NCBI GenBank assembly: GCA_019347575.1 | Contig: JAHWKY010000002.1 | Span: 1-64,000 of the forward strand | Length of the DNA: 64,000 nt | DNA from: Actinomycetota bacterium | Lineage (GTDB): Bacteria; Actinomycetota; Nitriliruptoria; Nitriliruptorales; Nitriliruptoraceae | Direction of reading: 5' to 3' | Part shown: positions 58,530 to 64,000 of the stretch, one piece after another | Position numbering within the stretch: position 1 is the stretch's first letter | Layout: each line of letters starts with the position of its first letter | The notes under the pieces: generated by a model | Told to the model about the DNA's origin: nothing | The model's input: only the letters and a program-made list of their open reading frames with translations | The model's database searches: none | Position numbers and translations under genes: made by a program

Positions 58530-58623
58530 GGCTGCGGGACTCCGGGACGGCAGGACGGTCGGCGGCAGTGTGTCGCGACGCGACGCCCAGGCGTTGGGAC
58601 GTTCGTCCAGTACTGGGCGATGA

Positions 58624-60546
58624 TCACGTGTCGAGGTAGTCGTGGAGGATCCGCCGCCCCATCGCCTCGCCTCTCATCTGGACGACCTCGCCGCCCGTCG
58701 ATGACGCCAGCCGATCGGCGAACCCCACCAGACCCGGATCGTCCTCGAGCAGGAACACGTGGAGGCGGATGCCGGCACGCGCGAGGCGCATCGCCTCGCG
58801 CAGCGTCGCCTCGATGGTCGCGGGGATGGGCGGCCAGTTGAACTCGGCGACGTCACCGACGAGGTGGGCGGTGGGCTCGCCGTCGGTGACCATGATGACC
58901 TGCTTGATCGGGCGCGGATCATCCGCGAGGACGCGGCGGGCCAACAGGAACGCGTGTTGCATGTTGGTGCCGTACACCCGCTCGAAGCCGGCCGCCGCGA
59001 GGTCGGCCGGCTGCAGTTGACGCGCGTAGTCGCTGAAGCCGATGAGGTGGAGCGAGTCCTGCCGGTAGCGGCCCTCGATGAGCGCGTGGAGCGCGAGCGC
59101 CATGCGCTTCGCGGGTACGAAGTGGCCCTTGATCGGCATCGAGAAGCTCAGGTCGAGCAGCAGCGCCGTCGCGGTCCGGGGCCGCACCTCCTGCTCCTCG
59201 ACCTCGAAGTCGTCGGGCCGGAGCGTCACCCGTGCACCACCGGCTCCCTCGCCCGCCCGACGCAGCACCGCGTTGTGGACCGTGCGACGCACGGCGAGCG
59301 GTTCGCGGTCGCCGAACCTCCAGGGGCGCGTCTGACCGGTGGCCTCTGCGTCGGGCCCGGTGGCGCGAGGCTCGACCCGCCGCTCGATCCGCTCGAGCAG
59401 CCGCACGAGGGCGCGTTCACCGAGCTTGCGCGCGCCCCGCGGCGTCAAAGCGAGTTCGCCCCCCTCGCGCTGGAACAGCCCGGACTCCTCGAGCATCCGC
59501 TCGATGCGCTTCAGGCGCCTCAGGTCGCGGACGGCGTCGTCGCCGAGTGCCCGCCGCAGGGATGCCTCGTCGACGTCGTCGATGCTCGCTCCGGCGTAGT
59601 CGCCCGCCAGGGCTTCACGCAGCTCGTCGAACTCGGCCAGGCGCTCGACCGCGTCGATGGCGCCTGACAGCGGCATCGACTGGTCGGCCCAGCCGTCAGG
59701 CACCGCCTGGTCCCACGGGAGGCCCGGCAGCGCCGCACGGAGGTTGGCCTGCAGCTGCGCCATCTGGAACTGCAGGTCGAGGTCATCGAGGACGGCGCGC
59801 GAGAGCGCGTCGAGCTCGGCTCGCTGCTCGGCGGACAGGGATGCGAGGAACTGGCTCATCGCCGCCATGCGGCGCGCCAGGACCTCGAGCAGCTCGTCGA
59901 GGTCGCGCGGGTCCTCGGGGAAGAACCGGCCGTGCCGGGCCATGAACGCGTCGAAGTCGGGTTCCTCGCCCCGCGCGCGTGCAGCCAGCATCGCGTTGAG
60001 ATCAGCGACCATGTCGGTGATGGCCGCCAGCTCCTCCGCCGAGACGTCGCGCATCGCGCTGGACAGGTCGCGGAACTGCGCGTCGAGGATCTGCTGGCGC
60101 AGGTCGCCGAGGAGCGCATCGAACTCCGTAGCGGCCTCCTCCGAGGCGAACGGGTACTCGCGCAGCTCGCGGATGGCACCTCCGGGGTCGCGCGGGAGCG
60201 CGTCGAGCGTCAGCTCGGCGAAGCGTGCGTCCTCGTCGTCACGGCGGGCGAGCTCGGCACGCTCGAGCTCCTCGATGCGGTCGAGCCGTTCACGGACCTC
60301 CTGCAGGGGGCCCGACAGGTTGGTGCCCTCGAGGAACCGGCGCCGGGCAGCCTCCAGCCGTTGGCGCAGCTGCTCGAGCCCGATCTGTCCCCGCAGCCCG
60401 CGCTGCAGCAGACGCTGCAACGCGACGTCACCGCCCGCACCCATGAGCAGGTCGTCACCGAGTTCGTCGAGCACCTCCCCGAGGTCGAGCGGATCCCCCA
60501 GAGGGTCGTCCTGGGTGCCGTCCCAGCGGCCGTAGCGCGCACGCAC
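58624..60546 (-). CDS. VWA domain protein paired with the MoxR-type ATPase
   Basis: The 640-residue soluble protein has a long helical N-terminal part (about 1-390, heptad-rich, Glu/Arg/Leu) and a C-terminal von Willebrand A domain (about 430-640). Its metal-ion-dependent adhesion site reads LLLDLSFSM, with a later IMVTDGEP. Such proteins work with MoxR ATPases to load metals or assemble complexes, like magnesium chelatase subunits. GTG 60546 follows the ATPase stop by one base, so the two are coupled. The client complex is unknown. Confidence 0.85.
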   Translation of the reverse strand: MRARYGRWDGTQDDPLGDPLDLGEVLDELGDDLLMGAGGDVALQRLLQRGLRGQIGLEQLRQRLEAARRRFLEGTNLSGPLQEVRERLDRIEELERAELARRDDEDARFAELTLDALPRDPGGAIRELREYPFASEEAATEFDALLGDLRQQILDAQFRDLSSAMRDVSAEELAAITDMVADLNAMLAARARGEEPDFDAFMARHGRFFPEDPRDLDELLEVLARRMAAMSQFLASLSAEQRAELDALSRAVLDDLDLQFQMAQLQANLRAALPGLPWDQAVPDGWADQSMPLSGAIDAVERLAEFDELREALAGDYAGASIDDVDEASLRRALGDDAVRDLRRLKRIERMLEESGLFQREGGELALTPRGARKLGERALVRLLERIERRVEPRATGPDAEATGQTRPWRFGDREPLAVRRTVHNAVLRRAGEGAGGARVTLRPDDFEVEEQEVRPRTATALLLDLSFSMPIKGHFVPAKRMALALHALIEGRYRQDSLHLIGFSDYARQLQPADLAAAGFERVYGTNMQHAFLLARRVLADDPRPIKQVIMVTDGEPTAHLVGDVAEFNWPPIPATIEATLREAMRLARAGIRLHVFLLEDDPGLVGFADRLASSTGGEVVQMRGEAMGRRILHDYLDT

Positions 60547-60547
60547 G

Positions 60548-61951
60548 TCAGGCCGCCCCGAAGCGCCACGAGCCCTCGTCGAGCGGTTCCTTGTTGAGCC
60601 GCTTGCCGAGGTGGAGCCCCTCGAGCACGAACTCGACGACGCTGGCCGCCCCGGCGGGCTCGTCCGCCCCGACCTCGAGTCGCTGCATGAGCTTGGCGAG
60701 GCCCGGGATGCCGTCGCCGAACTGGGCGAGCAGGTCCGATGCTGGCTGGGTGTCCGCGGTGGTGACCGTGAACTCGTCATCGAAGCGGTCGAGCAGCCCG
60801 GATACGTCCGCGCCGCCGAGGCGCCGGCGCCACACGGTGACGAGCGCGTGGCGCAGGAGCCTGCCGACGATCTCGTCCTCGTGTCCCTCGTCCAGGGTGT
60901 CGAACTCGACCCGCCCGAGTGCCGCCGGCACCACCGCCCAGAGGTCGACCACGCGCGGGACCGCCAGGGTCTCTCCCGCTCGCACGGCACGACGGACCGC
61001 ACCGGCGAGCATGGTCTCGCGCGCCCCGATGGCGTAGCGCACTGAGACGCCCGAGCGCTGGTTCACCTGCGGGCTGTGCCGCAGTCCGCGCACGAGCTCG
61101 GCGATGACCTCCTCGAGGAACAGCGGCACGCGCACGTCGACGTCCCCCGGAGGTGGCCGCGACTCCTGGCGCATGATCGCGATCTCGTCGACGGTGTTGG
61201 TGGGGTAGTGGGTGCGGACCTGGGTGCCGAAGCGGTCCTTGAGCGGGCTGATGATGCGGCCGCGGTTGGTGTAGTCGTCGGGGTTGGCGGTTGCCACGAG
61301 GACGAGGTCGAGCGGGAGCCGGAGCTTGTAGCCGCGCACCTGCACATCGCGCTCCTCGAGCACGTTGAGCAGCGAGACCTGGATGCGCTCCGGCAGGTCG
61401 GGCAGCTCGTTGATCGCGAAGATCCCGCGGTTGGTGCGCGGGACGAGGCCGTAGTGGATGGTCTCGGGGTCGCCGAGCGTCCGGCCTTCGGCCACCTTGA
61501 TCGGGTCGACGTCTCCGATCAGGTCGCCGACGGACGTGTCCGGAGTCGCGAGCTTCTCGCTGAAGCGCCGGTCGCGGCCGATCCACTCGACCGGGAGCTC
61601 GTCACCTCGCTCGATCGCGAGTCGCCGGCACCGCTCGCAGGAAGGATGGAAGGGGTGACAACTGATCTCGCAGCCCGCGACGATCGGGGCGTGCTCGTCG
61701 AGCAGGCCCACGAGGCTGCGGACGATGCGGGTCTTGGCCTGCCCGCGCTCGCCGAGGAGCACGAGGTCGTGACCCGCCAGCAGACCCCGTTCCAGATCGG
61801 GCAGCACCGTCTCCTCGAAGCCGACCAGCCCCGGCAGCAGGGTCTCGCCGCTACGTAGGCGCGTCACGAGGTTGGCGCGGAGCTCCTCCTTGACGCTGCG
61901 GTCGGGGTAGCCCGACCGAGCCAGGGCGGCGAGGGTCGTTGCCGCTGGCAT
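60548..61951 (-). CDS. MoxR/ChlI-like AAA+ ATPase with four-cysteine insertion
   Basis: The 467-residue AAA+ ATPase has a divergent Walker A (LLGERGQAKTR), Walker B-like IFAINELPDLPER, sensor LVLVATANPDDYTNRG, and an arginine-finger region with DRFGTQVRTHYP. This places it in the magnesium chelatase I / MoxR group. An insertion after Walker A has CEISCHPFHPSCERCRRL, four cysteines suited to zinc. ATG 61951 gives the family N-terminus. It drives the VWA partner downstream. The pair may remodel metalloproteins or gas-vesicle-like assemblies; the client is unknown. Confidence 0.88.
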   Translation of the reverse strand: MPAATTLAALARSGYPDRSVKEELRANLVTRLRSGETLLPGLVGFEETVLPDLERGLLAGHDLVLLGERGQAKTRIVRSLVGLLDEHAPIVAGCEISCHPFHPSCERCRRLAIERGDELPVEWIGRDRRFSEKLATPDTSVGDLIGDVDPIKVAEGRTLGDPETIHYGLVPRTNRGIFAINELPDLPERIQVSLLNVLEERDVQVRGYKLRLPLDLVLVATANPDDYTNRGRIISPLKDRFGTQVRTHYPTNTVDEIAIMRQESRPPPGDVDVRVPLFLEEVIAELVRGLRHSPQVNQRSGVSVRYAIGARETMLAGAVRRAVRAGETLAVPRVVDLWAVVPAALGRVEFDTLDEGHEDEIVGRLLRHALVTVWRRRLGGADVSGLLDRFDDEFTVTTADTQPASDLLAQFGDGIPGLAKLMQRLEVGADEPAGAASVVEFVLEGLHLGKRLNKEPLDEGSWRFGAA

Positions 61952-61994
61952 CTCGCTCCGTCCCGTCGGTGGGGGCACGGTACCTGCGGCACGA

Positions 61995-62450
61995 TCAGCC
62001 GACGCGGCTCTCGCGTAAGACCTCGAGGGCCTCGTCTGCGTGAGCCTCCATGTCGCTCTCGCTCGACATCGCGTGCAGTAGCCGACGGTCGGTGTCGATG
62101 ACGAAGGTCTGACGCTTGCTCCACAGGGGGCCGAGCCGCTTCGCACCGAACAGCTTGGCGACGGACCCGTCCTGATCCGCGATCAGTGGGTAGTCGAGGG
62201 CGTGCTCGTCGCGGAAGCGCTGTTGCGTCGCGGGATCGTCGCGGCTGATGCCGAAGCGCTGCGCCCCGAGCTCCTCGAACTCCGTGGCCAGGTCGCGGAA
62301 GTGGCAGGCCTCCGCGGTACAGCCCGGCGTGAACGCCTTGGGGTAGAAGAACAGCACCACCGGGCCGCCCGCGAGCAGCTCGGTCAGCGTCGTGGTCGTT
62401 CCGTCGTCGAGCGTCGCCGTGAAGTCCGGGACGGTGTCGCCAGGTTCCAC
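61995..62450 (-). CDS. bcp: thioredoxin-dependent peroxiredoxin (PrxQ/BCP)
   Basis: The 151-residue enzyme reduces peroxides with thiols. The peroxidatic Cys is in FTPGCTAEAC, with the resolving Cys five residues later, the PrxQ hallmark. FFYPKAFTPG and SRDDPATQQRF are family segments. GTG 62450 is the start. The gene lies in the same direction as the flavoprotein upstream by 15 bases, so they may be co-transcribed. Confidence 0.93.
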   Translation of the reverse strand: MEPGDTVPDFTATLDDGTTTTLTELLAGGPVVLFFYPKAFTPGCTAEACHFRDLATEFEELGAQRFGISRDDPATQQRFRDEHALDYPLIADQDGSVAKLFGAKRLGPLWSKRQTFVIDTDRRLLHAMSSESDMEAHADEALEVLRESRVG

Positions 62451-62465
62451 GCTCTCTCCCCTCGT

Positions 62466-63605
62466 TCAGTGCACCGACCAGGGTACGCGCAGCAGCTCCG
62501 CCCCGAGCTTGGTGAGCATCCGCCCGCTGACGCCGCCGGTGCCAAGGCCCATCGCCACGATGTCCTCGAGCACCCGTGGATCGCTTCGGCCCGCACGGAC
62601 GCTCACGTCCACCGAGCGACGGTGCTGGAAGGCACGCGCGGCCAGGCCGACGTGCCTGAGGTGGCGTCGGAGCCGTCGCCGCAACGCCTCCGTGTAGGCA
62701 CCGCCCGGATCCTCGCGAGATCGCATCGCGGCCGTCCCCGCCAGCGCCCCGCTCACCAGTGCGGTGTAGATGCCCTCGCCGGTCAGCGGGTTCACCAGTG
62801 ACGCGGCGTCCCCAGCGAGCAGCACGCGGCCGTACGCGGGCTCGGGACGCTGGGTCGACAGCGGCAGGTGGTGGGCCCGCAACGTCGCGGGGTCCGGGAT
62901 GGCGTGCGGGAACAGGCGGGCGATGGGTTCCGTGAGGTCCCGGCGCGCGCCGAGGGTGGTCGAGTCGAACACGCCGTACCCGACGTTCGCGTGATCTGTC
63001 CCGGTCGGGAAGCACCACGCGTACGCGGGCCAGCGATCGTCCACGAAGTCGAAGGCCAGCTCCTGCGGTACCTCCGGGGCGTGGGCGTAGCCCCGCATCG
63101 CTATCGCGACGCGTTCGCGACGCTGGGTAGGACCACCGATCTGGCGTCGCACGGTCGAGTTCGCCCCGTCCGCCCCGACGACGACCCGTGCCCGGTAGCG
63201 GCCGTTGAGGAGCACCACCGCACCGTCCGGTTCGACCGTGCGGATGTGCACGGTGCTCAGCTCCGCCCCGCGCTCCAGCGCGAGCGCGGCTAGTCGAGCA
63301 TCGAACACGGCTCGGGGCACGACGTAGCCAGGACGGGCGGTGGTGTGCAACACCGTGGTGCGGTCGGGCGACGTGATCCGGATGCGGTGCACCGGGGACG
63401 CATCGGCGAGCACGCTCGACGCACCGAGAGAGTCGAGGACGTCGGCCCCCTCGGGTCCGATGCCGTCGCCGCACACCTTGTCGCGGGGGAAGTCGGCCCG
63501 GTCGAACAGCACGATCCGCGCGGACGGGTCGGTGGCGGACGCGGCCAACGCGGCGGCCGCTCCGGCCGGCCCCGCGCCCACGATGGCGACGTCGATGTGC
63601 CTCAC
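62466..63605 (-). CDS. geranylgeranyl-reductase-family FAD-dependent oxidoreductase
   Basis: The 379-residue flavoprotein reduces isoprenoid or ring double bonds. The N-terminal FAD motif GAGPAGAAAAL, the family DFPRDKVCGDGI, GADGANSTVRRQI and the FAD pyrophosphate GDAASLVNPLTGEGI are present. Close relatives act on menaquinone side chains (MenJ) or archaeal-type lipids. In this organism, with the futalosine menaquinone pathway, side-chain saturation is a good candidate. ATG 63605 has a normal start, and PBP4 ends 18 bases upstream. Confidence 0.85.
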   Translation of the reverse strand: MRHIDVAIVGAGPAGAAAALAASATDPSARIVLFDRADFPRDKVCGDGIGPEGADVLDSLGASSVLADASPVHRIRITSPDRTTVLHTTARPGYVVPRAVFDARLAALALERGAELSTVHIRTVEPDGAVVLLNGRYRARVVVGADGANSTVRRQIGGPTQRRERVAIAMRGYAHAPEVPQELAFDFVDDRWPAYAWCFPTGTDHANVGYGVFDSTTLGARRDLTEPIARLFPHAIPDPATLRAHHLPLSTQRPEPAYGRVLLAGDAASLVNPLTGEGIYTALVSGALAGTAAMRSREDPGGAYTEALRRRLRRHLRHVGLAARAFQHRRSVDVSVRAGRSDPRVLEDIVAMGLGTGGVSGRMLTKLGAELLRVPWSVH

Positions 63606-63623
63606 GTGCGCAGGCTACGGCGG

Positions 63624-64000
63624 TCAGGCGGCGGCACAGACCCAGCTCAGGGGTGGCGCCGCATCCGGCGCGGCGTCCGGTACCAACTCGTGCACAGTGC
63701 GTTTGCACCCGTAGAGGTCCTCGGTGAGCAGCAGCACGACCTCGTCGAAGAACAGTCGTGCCTGGTTACGCCACGCCGCCCCGCCCGGCCCGTTGACCAG
63801 CACGGCCAGGTGGTACGTCCGCCCGTCGTGGCCGTGGGCCGTACCGACGAGCGAGACGACGTCCGCGAGCGTGCCCGTCTTGCCGGCGAAACGGCTCTGC
63901 GCAGGGGTCCCCTGGAGGCGCCCACGCAGCGTCCCGGTGTCACCGGTCACCGCCATGAGACTGCGCCACAACGTCCTGTGCTCCCCAGCACCCATCTGCC
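63624..64000 (-). CDS. D-alanyl-D-alanine carboxypeptidase (PBP4/DacB type), C-terminal part
   Basis: Only the last 125 or so residues are in the window; the start lies beyond base 64000. The KTG box (AGKTGTL) and the downstream TYHLAVLVNGPGG and WRNQARLFFDEVVLLLTEDLYGC segments match the PBP4 family, which trims or cross-cuts peptidoglycan peptides outside the membrane. The catalytic SxxK and SxN motifs would be upstream. A C-terminal Ala-rich tail ends the protein. Confidence 0.8.
   Translation of the reverse strand, partial: QMGAGEHRTLWRSLMAVTGDTGTLRGRLQGTPAQSRFAGKTGTLADVVSLVGTAHGHDGRTYHLAVLVNGPGGAAWRNQARLFFDEVVLLLTEDLYGCKRTVHELVPDAAPDAAPPLSWVCAAA

Overview
The window is high-GC, densely packed DNA with many GTG/TTG starts and frequent ATGA/GTGA gene overlaps. 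It reads as an actinobacterial chromosome. A SpoIID protein with cell-wall-binding repeat 2 modules, a WS/DGAT acyltransferase, futalosine-pathway menaquinone genes, a full-length Lhr helicase and a 58-residue histone-fold protein together suggest a deep-branching lineage such as Nitriliruptoria. That placement is inference; no rRNA is present. There is no CRISPR array, prophage or intact insertion sequence.

Bases 1-16,240 look like an accessory catabolic and transport island. It holds an alpha/beta hydrolase (cut by the window edge), a beta-lactamase-fold serine hydrolase, and an operon of class III aminotransferase, 3-hydroxyacyl-CoA dehydrogenase-family protein and BKACE (3-keto acid cleavage enzyme). 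It also holds a TetR regulator and a branched-chain-amino-acid-type (Liv) uptake system with unusual fusions: MFS+LivF, and LivH+LivM+LivG+helix-hairpin-helix. Four copies of a near-identical 14-bp palindrome (consensus ATCGAACGTTCGAT) lie upstream of four of these units. At three of them the palindrome sits in the spacer between -35-like and -10-like boxes. This argues for one TetR-type regulon in which hydrolases release a substrate, the transporter imports it, and aminotransferase and dehydrogenase both feed a beta-keto acid to BKACE.

Bases 16,390-19,254 form an envelope-stress-like operon (DUF4097-type protein, DUF2089-type zinc protein, ABC ATPase, ABC-2 permease). A decayed sensor kinase, a tRNA-Gly(GCC) and dUTPase follow. 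From 20.9 to 31.5 kb come a membrane coiled-coil protein, WS/DGAT, SpoIID/CWB2, a small membrane protein with mqnB-mqnD, an adenylate cyclase, a ceramidase-like secreted enzyme and an SDR.

From 31.6 to 45.7 kb lie Lhr, the histone-fold gene with a strong terminator, a tandem hairpin array, an SDR, a double universal stress protein, a Crp/Fnr regulator, citrate synthase, malic enzyme, and a FadJ-type/thiolase beta-oxidation pair. From 45.7 to 64 kb come a GGDEF-EAL protein, an amidohydrolase, a DUF2461-like protein, an ABC-F ATPase, a coiled-coil lytic transglycosylase, an EamA transporter, an alpha-hydroxy-acid oxidase, an AbiEi/DUF559-like gene flanked by related palindromic elements, an SDR, a DNA glycosylase, a MoxR/VWA pair, PrxQ, a geranylgeranyl-reductase-like flavoprotein and the end of a PBP4-type carboxypeptidase.
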